Under the pieces are notes generated by a model. The model made no database searches. It saw only the letters and a list, made by a program, of their open reading frames with translations, and had not been told where the DNA came from. This document shows positions 1-7,314 of a stretch of DNA of 64,000 nt, piece after piece. A program made the position numbers and the translations under genes. Numbering within the stretch: the stretch's first letter is position 1; each line of letters opens with the position of its first letter. Source of the stretch: Nostoc sp. JL33 (GTDB taxonomy: Bacteria; Cyanobacteriota; Cyanobacteriia; Cyanobacteriales; Nostocaceae); NCBI RefSeq assembly GCF_017114985.1, contig NZ_JABXKP010000075.1:62001-126000 (forward strand), written 5' to 3'.

Positions 1-1012
1 AAAATCTCTCAATAAAGTCCTAGAAAAACTGAATCAATACCAACCCCGCGCGATCGGCTTAGATATCTACCGTGATTTTAAAGCTAAACAACCAGATTTA
101 ATTACTCGTCTTCAACAAACTCAGAATTTGGTTGGCGTATGTAAGGGAAGCGATGGTACTGTAAATATCAAAGGCATTAAGCCGCCACCAGAAATTTCCC
201 CAGGAAACCTGGGATTCAGTGACTTTATTCATGATCCTGATGGAGTTATCCGTCGGCATCTCCTGTTTATGAACCAGGAGGCGACATCATTGTGTCCTGC
301 TCCCTTTGCATTCAGTTTACAACTGGCCTCTCTCTATCTACGACATTCAGGAATTCAACCAAAGTTCACTCCTGAAGGTAATTTGCAGCTGGGTAAAACT
401 ATTTTTCCAAATCTGAAATCTCGTACTGGCGGCTATCAAAATATTGATGCTAACGGCGGTCAAGTCTTACTTAACTACCGTTCCTCAAAACAAATAGCCG
501 AACAGGTGAAGCTAACCCAATTTTTATCTACTCCGGTTAACCCCAAGGCGATCAAAGACAGGATTGTTTTGATTGGTGTGGTGGCAAAGGGGGATTCTCC
601 AGACACCTGGCCTACACCCTATGGCGCTCCTTTAGATGAGCAAATGCCAGGAGTGTTAGTACAAGCGCATATGATCAGCCAAATCCTCGCTGCTGTCCAG
701 GATGGGCGGCCGTTGCTGCGGGTTTGGTCACTGTGGGTTGAGGTGGTCTGGATTTGGGGCTGGTCTTTGGTAGGGGGAGTCCTGGCTTGGCGAAAGCTTT
801 CCTTCCCCTGGTTGGCATTGGCAGTCAGTATTACCTCTAGTGTTCTGTATATAGTTTGCTTTGGTCTGTTAATTTCGGGTGCTTGGGTGCCGTTTATACC
901 GTCGGCTTTGTCGTTGCTAGCGACGGTTGGCTTGATGTCAATTTATAATAATTCAAAAACAAAAGTTCGGGTGGGGAGTGGGGAAAGATTTTCTTATAAA
1001 ATTTTTGGATAA
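1..1012 (+). CDS. CHASE2 domain membrane protein, 5'-truncated by window edge
   Basis: The reading frame is open from base 2, so the gene starts before the window; an internal TTG at 128 is not its start. The first visible residues contain QPRAIGLDIYRDF, typical of the extracytoplasmic CHASE2 sensory domain, which continues to about residue 230 of the visible part (VLIGVVAKGDSPDTWPTPYG). Three hydrophobic segments follow near the C-terminus (around WVEVVWIWGWSLVGGVLAW, ALAVSITSSVLYIVCFG and WVPFIPSALSLLATVGL), the usual CHASE2 arrangement. The protein ends shortly after the last segment, so no kinase or cyclase domain follows. A DUF928 gene lies 148 bp downstream on the same strand; this pairing recurs in filamentous cyanobacteria. 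The role is presumably sensing at the membrane; the ligand is unknown. Confidence 0.85.
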   Translation, partial: KSLNKVLEKLNQYQPRAIGLDIYRDFKAKQPDLITRLQQTQNLVGVCKGSDGTVNIKGIKPPPEISPGNLGFSDFIHDPDGVIRRHLLFMNQEATSLCPAPFAFSLQLASLYLRHSGIQPKFTPEGNLQLGKTIFPNLKSRTGGYQNIDANGGQVLLNYRSSKQIAEQVKLTQFLSTPVNPKAIKDRIVLIGVVAKGDSPDTWPTPYGAPLDEQMPGVLVQAHMISQILAAVQDGRPLLRVWSLWVEVVWIWGWSLVGGVLAWRKLSFPWLALAVSITSSVLYIVCFGLLISGAWVPFIPSALSLLATVGLMSIYNNSKTKVRVGSGERFSYKIFG

Positions 1013-1160
1013 CCAGCAGTTAACAATTGACGCATTTACGCATTCCCACATTCAAAATTTTTCGCGCCACGTCTGGTAGAGAGGAGAGTTACATAAGGAG
1101 TCTTAAACCCTTTAATTTATGACAAATTTACAAGGTTTAGATATTTAAGGTAGGATTTTT

Positions 1161-2012
1161 ATGAAATCAAATTCACAACCGATAAAACTGTTTTTAGTAG
1201 TAGCTTTTAGCTGCGTCAGTTTATTAGTTAGCCTGATTCCAGTACTGGCGAAACCAACTCATGATTCTTCAGTTAGCGATGCCGTTCGCGGAGCGTCTCG
1301 TAGAGAAGGCGGGCTACGCCGAAGCTCTGATCCGAAAACGACCGTTGCTCAAGCCACAACCTTTAAGCAACCTCCACTTCCACCGGGCCTCCCTCCTGGA
1401 GGTCGCGTTCGTGGTGGAGCGAAGCGCGGTGGATGTCCACTTGCTAAACCTGACCTGACTGCTTTAATGCCTTCCACTAAGGAAGCTAACTCAGTGATCA
1501 ATGTCTGGGGACAGACAATAGGAGAACGCCCAAGTTGGTTTTTCTATGTGCCATATACCAAAGATTTGCCCTATGAAGTTGAATTTGTGCTGCAAGATCA
1601 GGACTCTAACGAGATTTACCAAAAAGCGATCGCTCTACCAGATAAACCAGGAGTCATCCGCGTTTCTCTACCTACCACTGCTCCCGCTTTAGCACTAAAC
1701 AAACCATATCTCTGGTTTTTCACCATTAACTGTGACAAGGAAAAGAATTCTCCCCCAACTTTCCTCCAAGGGGTAATACAACGAGTCCAACTCAATCCAG
1801 CCACAGTTAAAGAGCTACAAACTACAGAACCTCTAAAGCGCTATAGTATCTATGCCCAAAACGGGATATGGTACGAGGCACTGACCATACTGGCTCAACT
1901 GCGTCAGAAAAATCCTCAAGATGCAGCACTGCAAGCAGAGTGGCGGAATTTGTTAAGCAGCATCCGCTTAGATGATATTGTCGCAGAACCGATTCTCTCG
2001 GACAAACCTTAG
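1161..2012 (+). CDS. DUF928 domain protein with signal peptide
   Basis: A 283-residue protein with an N-terminal hydrophobic segment (about residues 10-30, ending SLIPVLAKP) that looks like a signal peptide, so export is likely. From about residue 70 the DUF928 pattern is visible: a Pro/Gly-rich stretch, GGAKRGGC, LTALMPSTKE, then WGQTIGERPSWFFYVPY. The function of DUF928 is unknown; it is common next to CHASE2 genes, as here. Residues 38-56 (SVSDAVRGASRREGGLRR) are encoded by bases 1276-1327, which match the dispersed repeat seen elsewhere in the window (GCGTCTCGTAGAGAAG core). The repeat is in frame and enlarges the linker between signal peptide and domain. The ATG at 1161 is preceded by AAGGTAGG. 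Confidence 0.85.
   Translation: MKSNSQPIKLFLVVAFSCVSLLVSLIPVLAKPTHDSSVSDAVRGASRREGGLRRSSDPKTTVAQATTFKQPPLPPGLPPGGRVRGGAKRGGCPLAKPDLTALMPSTKEANSVINVWGQTIGERPSWFFYVPYTKDLPYEVEFVLQDQDSNEIYQKAIALPDKPGVIRVSLPTTAPALALNKPYLWFFTINCDKEKNSPPTFLQGVIQRVQLNPATVKELQTTEPLKRYSIYAQNGIWYEALTILAQLRQKNPQDAALQAEWRNLLSSIRLDDIVAEPILSDKP
1276..1327 (+). repeat. Dispersed GCGTCTCGTAGAGAAG repeat inside DUF928 gene
   Basis: About 52 bp containing GTTCGCGGAGCGTCTCGTAG then AGAAGGCGGGCTACGCC. Related copies lie between genes at about 24749-24803, 31461-31488, 47868-47983, 57011-57056 and 62413-62530. Here it is read in frame as part of the linker of the DUF928 protein. Confidence 0.7.
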
Positions 2013-2025
2013 ACTTTGACAAAAC

Positions 2026-2066
2026 AGAATTCAGAATTCAGGAGTCAGAATTCTGAATTCAGGAGT
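2026..2066. repeat. GAATTCAGGAGTCA short repeats flanking a MITE-like element
   Basis: Tandem copies of a roughly 14-bp motif (GAATTCAGGAGTCA) abut the left side of the MITE-like element. The reverse complement is repeated on its right side at 2441-2485. Together they form an inverted pair around the element and extend its apparent terminal repeat. Confidence 0.6.
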
Positions 2067-2442
2067 GATATCATGTCCGCCAAATTACTCATAATAAAAT
2101 AGGACTTAAGTAGAGCGGTGTGAATAATTCAAGGTTTGTAGTGAGGGCTTCAGCCATCATTTGAGGACTAAAGTCCTCACTACGAACTAATCTCAAGATT
2201 TTTTACATTACTTAATCTAGCTTGATTTATTCTCACCGACTTACTTACACAAAACCACACGCCCTCTGGGGCAATTCATGAATTGCCCTTACCAGAAAAT
2301 CACTCTTTTCGGCTATTGTTTGCGTAAGTCATGTAAAAGAACCCCACCCCAACCCGTAAGAGCAGGCTCTTAGGTTAGCTCAAGCGCAGCTTTGGCTCTT
2401 TGGGGTTCCGGGTATTATGATTAATTGCCCGGACATGATATG
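2067..2442. mobile_element. MITE-like element, copy A
   Basis: The ends are imperfect inverted repeats: ATATCATGTCCGCCAAATTA on the left, and the right end reads, reverse-complemented, CATATCATGTCCGGGCAATT; the match continues for about 30 bp. There is no coding capacity. The interior carries a second palindromic repeat around 2140-2182 (GTAGTGAGG...CCTCACTAC). The right half (AGAGCAGGCTCTTAGG, AAGCGCAGCTTTGGCTCTTTGGGGTT) is also found in the element at 57127-57328, which shares the termini. This makes a two-copy family within the window. Any transposase acting on it is not encoded here. Confidence 0.65.
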
Positions 2443-2486
2443 ACTCCTGAATTCTGACTCCTGAATTCTGACTCCTGAATTCTTCT

Positions 2487-3734
2487 TTAATTTGGTCGCT
2501 CCTGATTAACATCAGGATTTTCTGCTTTCCAATTATCATCTGCTTCAGGAGATTCTGAAACCATCACAAACTCAGTCTCTTGTGTATGATTATTTCCCCA
2601 GCTATCCAAAACATCTTTAATTAACACCTCTTGCAACCAAATCTTAGCGACAACAGTCAGAGGTAGCGCCAGAAATAATCCTAAAAAGCCAAAGAAAGTA
2701 ACGAAAAATAGTTGGGCAATTAAGGTTAGAGCTGGCAGCAATGAGACTTGATGCGCCATGACAACGGGCGTGATGAAATTACTTTCAACCTGTTGAATGA
2801 AAAAGTAGAGAATCAAGACAGCAACGGCTTTCCAAGGTTCATCCAAGAAGGCGATCGCCATTGCTGGTATTACACTCATTGTCGGCCCCAAGTTGGGAAT
2901 CAAGTTGAAAAATCCCGCTAAAACCGCTAAAGCTAGTGCTGCCTTTACATGCAAAATTGATAAGCCAATCAGACTCATTAGCCCCACTACACAGATGGCA
3001 ATGAAAGCGCCTGTAATCCATCCCCCCAAAGAGACTTCGCATTGATTTAAAATTCCTTCTACCCGCCGCCGATAAAATGAGGGGAAAAGCTGCACAAATA
3101 CTTTGCGGTAAGCTACGGGGTTGGCTAATAGCATTCCTGTTAAAACCAACACTAGCAAAATCTTGAGGACGACTTCCAAGGAGCCAGATACAAAGGCAAA
3201 GGAGTTTCCCAGTACCCGATTGACGAAGGGCTGTGCTTGTTGAATGAGGCTATTGATATCTGGGATGTAAGGAACTAACTGGTTAGGAATACGAGTTCTC
3301 AGGGCATCAAGCCAACCATTAAAGCGCTCAAACCCTTTAGGAACCTGATTGGTTAGTTCTTGAAACTGCTGTGCAAATGGCGGCACAATTAGCCAGAAAA
3401 AACCCACTATACCTGCCAAAAAGATACCTACTGCAAGGAGGACGGCGATTCCACGCCTCATCCCAAAGCTTTGGAAGCGTTTCGCTAGCCGATTTAAGGT
3501 GGTGGCTAACACAACTGCGGCAAACATCAGCAAAAGCACTTCCCGAATTTGCCACAGGATGTATAAAGAAAGAACGATGGCGATTAAGCCGATCCATTGA
3601 CCGAGTTTCACAGGCTGACTCCCAACGGTTGGCGAGATGCAATTTTTTGGTAATTCAGCTAGATTAACTGATTTTAGTAACTTGTGCGTGGATGCTTCCC
3701 TTGTTAATTTTGTTTCTGTGCTTGGAATCGCCAC
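2487..3734 (-). CDS. AI-2E/PerM family membrane transporter
   Basis: A 415-residue polytopic protein. Hydrophobic segments are visible from about residue 48 (WIGLIAIVLSLYILWQIREV) to 370, with the family pattern LGGWITGAFIAICVVGLMSL, FFNLIPNLGPTMSVIPA and FFGFLGLFLALPLTVVAK. This is the AI-2E exporter-like (UPF0118/PerM) family. Members export small molecules or act as antiporters; the substrate cannot be told from sequence. The C-terminal 40 residues are acidic and soluble. The ATG at 3734 lies inside the 3' end of the small membrane-protein gene upstream (31-nt overlap), suggesting one transcript with coupled translation. Confidence 0.85.
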   Translation of the reverse strand: MAIPSTETKLTREASTHKLLKSVNLAELPKNCISPTVGSQPVKLGQWIGLIAIVLSLYILWQIREVLLLMFAAVVLATTLNRLAKRFQSFGMRRGIAVLLAVGIFLAGIVGFFWLIVPPFAQQFQELTNQVPKGFERFNGWLDALRTRIPNQLVPYIPDINSLIQQAQPFVNRVLGNSFAFVSGSLEVVLKILLVLVLTGMLLANPVAYRKVFVQLFPSFYRRRVEGILNQCEVSLGGWITGAFIAICVVGLMSLIGLSILHVKAALALAVLAGFFNLIPNLGPTMSVIPAMAIAFLDEPWKAVAVLILYFFIQQVESNFITPVVMAHQVSLLPALTLIAQLFFVTFFGFLGLFLALPLTVVAKIWLQEVLIKDVLDSWGNNHTQETEFVMVSESPEADDNWKAENPDVNQERPN

Positions 3735-3895
3735 AGTAGCGCGATCGCTATAATCACAATCGGCAACAATATTATAATCAGCGCGTTGGTTGCTGTCGCC
3801 GGAATTGATAGACTTGGCCCTGCATACTTAATCAATACCGATAACAAAGCTGAGAGTAAAAGCAGTTTTAGAACTAATCCTAGTTGATTTTGCAT
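3704..3895 (-). CDS. Small two-helix membrane protein
   Basis: 63 residues with two hydrophobic stretches (LGLVLKLLLLSALLSVLIKY, about 5-24; and ALIIILLPIVIIAIALLW, about 38-55) ending in a short basic tail. It overlaps the start of the AI-2E transporter gene by 31 nt on the same strand, so the two are probably co-transcribed. I recognise no domain; small proteins of this kind preceding PerM-type genes occur in other cyanobacteria. It could be a transporter subunit or a general membrane protein. Confidence 0.6.
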   Translation of the reverse strand: MQNQLGLVLKLLLLSALLSVLIKYAGPSLSIPATATNALIIILLPIVIIAIALLWRFQAQKQN

Positions 3896-4014
3896 TAAAG
3901 TACGGCAGACAAATTTTTCTGGTACACACGATTTTGGGCTGTACCGCCCAGTTTCTACAATAAACCTACAGATACAATTCTTTGCAACTTTCTCTAGGAA
4001 ATGCGATCGCTTTT

Positions 4015-4575
4015 TTACGTCAAACTCAACCAGCCAAAAACCTGTTCCACAGTCAGTTCCAACTCGATACCCTCAAGAATGGGTAATTTATCAGCACTTT
4101 CGTATAATTCCAATCGCTGTCCAGGAAAAATCCCCAGCACACTTTCGTCTTCAGGGTTAATTAACCAGCCTAATTCAATACCATTGCGTGAACAATGCAA
4201 TAATTTACTCAACACTTTTGTAAACTTTTGGTCTGGGGACAGAATTTCAATTGCCCAGTCGGGATGAATTTGAAAGCGATTAACAATTCTGCCAGATGGA
4301 GTTTTAGGAATTGTGTCCCAACGAAACACAGAGACATCAGGGACGATAGAAGCGCCACCAAAAGTACAGCGTAGTTCTGGGAAAGCTACAGCAATTTTTT
4401 GGCTTCTAGCTATGCCGTTAATTGCTTCGCAAAGAGTAGCTTGGAGCAAGCTATGTTCACCTTGAGGCATAGGTTTTTGAATAATTTCTCCGTTGATAAA
4501 ATCTGATTCTGGTTCAGTTTCCGGTAGTTTGAGGAAGTCGTCTAAAGTTAGTTGGGGTTGACTGGCAATAGTCAT
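4015..4575 (-). CDS. Uma2 family (DUF820) nuclease-fold protein
   Basis: The start is placed at the ATG at 4575 (MTIASQPQLTLDDFLKLPET), which the neighbouring paralogue shares, giving 186 residues. The restriction-endonuclease-like core is visible: GGASIVPDVSVFRW, then HPDWAIEILSPDQKFTKVL, which supplies the Asp, Glu and Lys of a PD-(D/E)xK site, and a C-terminal LELTVEQVFGWL helix. Uma2 proteins are very abundant in cyanobacteria; their substrate is unknown. It is a tandem near-duplicate of the gene at 4682-5242, including about 50 bp of upstream sequence (AGAGGGGATGGTCTAATTAT), so the promoter region was duplicated as well. Confidence 0.85.
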   Translation of the reverse strand: MTIASQPQLTLDDFLKLPETEPESDFINGEIIQKPMPQGEHSLLQATLCEAINGIARSQKIAVAFPELRCTFGGASIVPDVSVFRWDTIPKTPSGRIVNRFQIHPDWAIEILSPDQKFTKVLSKLLHCSRNGIELGWLINPEDESVLGIFPGQRLELYESADKLPILEGIELELTVEQVFGWLSLT

Positions 4576-4681
4576 AAGTGAGTGCAATAGAGGGGATGGT
4601 CTAATTATGTGCGAATGTGCGATCGCCTACGGGTAAGCAAGCTATAACATTTCTAGTGCTGAGACATTTTGGATTGTGAGA

Positions 4682-5242
4682 TTACGTCAAACTCAACCAG
4701 CCAAAAACTTGTTCTACAGTTAGTTCCAATTCGATACCCTCCAGGATGGGTAATTTATCAGCACCTTCGTATAATTCCACTCGCACTCCAGGAAAAATCC
4801 CTAGCACACTTTCGTCTTCAGGGTTGATTAACCAGCCTAATTCAGTACCATTGCGCGAACAATGCAATAATTTACTCAAGACTTTTTTTAACCTTTGATC
4901 TGGGGACAGAATTTCAATTGCCCAGTCGGGATGAATTTCAAAGCGATTAACAATTCTGCCAGATGGAGTTTTAGGAATTCTATCCCAACGAAACACAGAC
5001 ACATCAGGGATGATAGAAGCGCCGCCAAAGGTACAACGCAGTTCTGAGAAAGCATAAGCAAGTTTTTGGCTTTCAGTTACGTTATTAATGACATTACAAA
5101 ATTTAGCCTGTAGTCGGCTATGTTCACCTTGAGGCATTGGTTTTTGAATAATTTCCTTGTTAATAAAGTCTGATGCTGGTTCAGTTTCCGGCAGTTTGAG
5201 GAAGTCGTCTAAAGTTAGTTGGGGTTGACTGGCGATAGTCAT
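4682..5242 (-). CDS. Uma2 family (DUF820) nuclease-fold protein, tandem paralogue
   Basis: The start is placed at the ATG at 5242 (MTIASQPQLTLDDFLKLPET), giving 186 residues. It is nearly identical to the downstream gene over its length, with the same putative catalytic elements (PDVSVFRWD, DWAIEILSPDQRLKKVLSKL). Differences cluster in the middle (INNVTESQKLAYAFSELRC versus INGIARSQKIAVAFPELRC). The two genes probably arose by recent tandem duplication. The protein is cytoplasmic and single-domain. Function is unknown; the nuclease fold is known for the family but activity is inferred. Confidence 0.85.
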   Translation of the reverse strand: MTIASQPQLTLDDFLKLPETEPASDFINKEIIQKPMPQGEHSRLQAKFCNVINNVTESQKLAYAFSELRCTFGGASIIPDVSVFRWDRIPKTPSGRIVNRFEIHPDWAIEILSPDQRLKKVLSKLLHCSRNGTELGWLINPEDESVLGIFPGVRVELYEGADKLPILEGIELELTVEQVFGWLSLT

Positions 5243-5326
5243 AAGCAAATAGCATAGAGGGGATGGTCTAATTATGGGCGAATGTGCGATCGCCTCGCAT
5301 CCTTCGTTTCTGACAGGTGCTAGAAA

Positions 5327-5883
5327 TTATATTTTTGGGAAACCTACAAGGCGATTAACTTGGATAGATACATCACCAAAGGCTAAGGGGACAATAATAC
5401 CTGTAGTTAATGTCAGTTCAGTTGTGTATTGCCCATTTTTTAAGTCTCGAAATACTTGCAACTGAGAATTTTTGAAATTGACAACCCAATATTCAGCAAT
5501 GCCTGCTTCTGCATAGATGTCTTTTTTATCACCCAAATCTATGCTCAAGGTGGACTTAGAAAATTCGATAATCCAGAAAATATCTTCAGGGTAAGGGTGA
5601 TGTTCTAAGTAGACCTCGCCTAAAGGTTTGACAATAGCAACATCGGGGACGGGTTCTGAGTTGTTGGGTAGGGTGATGGGTTTAGCATCGCGGATTTTTG
5701 CCAGTTCACCTAGCAGTGTGCGGAGATAATCAGCTGCTTCGGTATTGTAGTAGGCATGGGGTTCTCGTTCTGCATAACTATGAGGTCGCCGCGCAATAGT
5801 TCAATGGGTTGGTCATCAAAAATCCCTGCTTCTATTGCTCGGTGATAGCGTTCAATTGTCCATTTATAGGTAGTTACCGTCAT
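5327..5883 (-). pseudogene. Frameshifted Uma2 gene
   Basis: From the ATG at 5883 the reading gives MTVTTYKWTIERYHRAIEAG, typical of a second Uma2 subgroup, then leaves frame near 5772-5776 and meets a stop. In the other frame the gene continues as EREPHAYYNTEAADYLRTLL, PVPDVAIVKPLGEVYL, IFWIIEFSKSTLSIDLGDKK, IAEYWVVNF to its stop at 5327. A single-base loss at ATGCAGAACG would account for it (expected VM-x-EREPHA). The remainder is well preserved, so the break looks recent, or could be a sequencing error. This subgroup differs from the two intact neighbours. Confidence 0.8.
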
Positions 5884-5976
5884 AGCCGCCTTTTTTCTAC
5901 CGCTTCGACAATAGCTTTAGTTTGATTTTACTGCGATCGCACTCGTTACAAAGATTTTTGCAGAGAGCAACACGCA

Positions 5977-6008
5977 GTAGGGGCGCACAGATAGATGTGC
6001 GCCCCTAC
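5977..6008. repeat. GTAGGGGCG hairpin repeat
   Basis: A 32-bp inverted repeat (GTAGGGGCGCACA...TGTGCGCCCCTAC). Hairpins with the same outer GTAGGGGCG/CGCCCCTAC arms and different loops occur at 19445-19470, 21790-21818, 31277-31305 and 58411-58438, always between genes. It probably folds in RNA and may aid transcription ending. Confidence 0.7.
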
Positions 6009-6071
6009 GAAAAACCTAACTTAGATTCAGACTTTGGAAGGCTCGGCTATTGCTGCTTTCAATCCTCTTGA

Positions 6072-6497
6072 TCAAAAAACACGGTAATACACATCATATA
6101 TAGAGCCACTTCCAGACACACGCGCTATTGCTGTGCCATTTGTTGCTCCATTGACAGTAAAGCCACCTAGAGAATCGTCAGAACCGTTGAAACCGCCGTC
6201 TTCATCGAAAAGTTCGATCCTTGTAGGGAAATTAACGCCTAAACCTCGGTTAACTCCCGATGTCTTTCCGGTAGAAAAACCTTCAGTTCCCCAGAGCTTA
6301 CTGCCATTGACTGTGATATAGGTATCATCATCGTCAAATGTATCTGCATTAGCTTTGATAGCCTGAAGTTGCTCTATAAGAAGGAATCCGCCTCCTTCTA
6401 TGACAGCCCCTTCTTCAGGAGTTAATTGAGCGAATAGTTGTTCCTCATCGATACAACAAAGGTCAGAATTAATAGTCTTTTTGTTGATGCCTAGCAT
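6072..6497 (-). CDS. Double-glycine leader protein (putative secreted peptide precursor)
   Basis: 141 residues. The N-terminus contains EEQLFAQLTPEEGAVIEGGG, which resembles double-glycine leaders cut by peptidase-containing ABC transporters (C39 type), with cleavage after IEGG around residue 36. The mature part is acidic and Gly/Ser-rich (DDDDTYITVNGSKLWG, ELFDEDGGFNGSDDSLGGF) and recalls a C2-like or calcium-binding beta fold more than a small bacteriocin. It has no Cys-rich core. No maturation or export gene lies beside it; the nearest neighbours are Uma2 genes and remnants. Related leader proteins are common in Nostoc. The function is unknown; secretion is inferred. The ATG is preceded by AAGGAGAAAACC, a good ribosome site. 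Confidence 0.65.
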   Translation of the reverse strand: MLGINKKTINSDLCCIDEEQLFAQLTPEEGAVIEGGGFLLIEQLQAIKANADTFDDDDTYITVNGSKLWGTEGFSTGKTSGVNRGLGVNFPTRIELFDEDGGFNGSDDSLGGFTVNGATNGTAIARVSGSGSIYDVYYRVF

Positions 6498-6830
6498 GGG
6501 TTTTCTCCTTTTTTAATTAAGTGCATACAGAGATAATTAGGTAAGTTTTAATTCACTAAATTGGCATGATATATTTGCGAGATGAATCGGCAAATGTAAC
6601 CATTAAAACTTCCTTCCTTATTGGAACAAATCATCTGATGATTCAACAACACCACAAATTTGCACCTTTTTTGTGATACTTACTAGGTGAACCTCTGTAC
6701 TATGATTCTTTACGATGGCTTTTAGTATTTATGCACTGAGATATGAAAAGTTGTTCAAAATCTATACAATGCTTATAGAGGATGGAGTTGACCATATTGG
6801 ACTCAACTGAGAACCGCTATATTACTTAAC
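6498..6830. other. Intergenic, AT-rich
   Basis: The upstream region of the double-glycine leader gene. No open reading frame of note or clear repeat was seen; it presumably holds that gene's promoter. Confidence 0.5.
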
Positions 6831-6912
6831 TCATAGTCAGCCACCTAAAAACTTATTTAACTGTCAGTTCTAACTTGGTATTATTGAGTGTAGGCAACTG
6901 ATAAGCTATTGT
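6831..6912 (-). pseudogene. Uma2 C-terminal remnant
   Basis: Read on the minus strand, the segment gives AYQLPTLNNTKLELTVK, a stop, then VFRWLT. This matches the C-terminus of the intact Uma2 genes (KLPILEGIELELTVEQVFGW) apart from an in-frame stop. Nothing recognisable of the rest of the gene is left upstream. It adds a fourth Uma2 copy to this 3-kb stretch. Confidence 0.65.
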
Positions 6913-7008
6913 ATATAATGTTACTCAATACTCGGAAACGCTGTTAACACAGTTTTAAGTTTCACGCAGAAGCGCAGAGAGTTTTTGAAGTTTGTTGTTC
7001 AGGAGTAT

Positions 7009-7156
7009 CAAAGACTCGTCAACCCAGTTCAGAGGTGGATTCATCCAGTTCAAAGACTCGTCAACCCAGTTCAGAGGTGGATTCATCCAGTTCAAAGACT
7101 CGTTAACCCAGTTCAGAGGTGGATTCATCCAGTTCAAAGACTTGTTGACGGAGTTC
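7009..7156. repeat. 42-bp tandem repeat, 3.5 copies
   Basis: The unit begins CAAAGACTCGTCAACCCAGT and repeats at 7009, 7051, 7093 and (diverged) 7135. Each 42-bp unit consists of two related 21-bp halves sharing CCAGTTCA. Because 42 is a multiple of three, both strands are open across it (for example NWMNPPLNWVDESL repeated on the minus strand), but there is no convincing start or family, so it is treated as non-coding. Confidence 0.8.
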
Positions 7157-7183
7157 TGACCAATTAATTACGAATTACGAATT

Positions 7184-7309
7184 AGGGACTTCCAACAAAT
7201 AAATTACCACTACTTGTGGGGTGGGCCGAAAAGCCCGCCTCTGGCTTAGGGGTCTCGTGTCGCCCACCCCACAATAAATAATTGCATATTTTTTTATTTG
7301 GAAGTCCCT
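7184..7309. mobile_element. MITE-like inverted-repeat element
   Basis: Inverted ends AGGGACTTCCAACAAATAAA and, on the right, TTTTATTTGGAAGTCCCT. The interior contains a second hairpin (TGTGGGGTGGGCCGAAAAGC...GCCCACCCCACA), whose arm also occurs at 24663-24690. A left-end-like sequence (GACTTCCAAAAAATAAATTA) recurs at 19265. No coding content. It ends just after the WD40 gene and may also end that transcript. Confidence 0.65.
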
Positions 7310-7314
7310 TACTA

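Noticed and set aside
6955..7167. 60-codon genes on each strand in the tandem repeat
   Set aside because: Openness follows from a 42-bp period; no credible start site or family.
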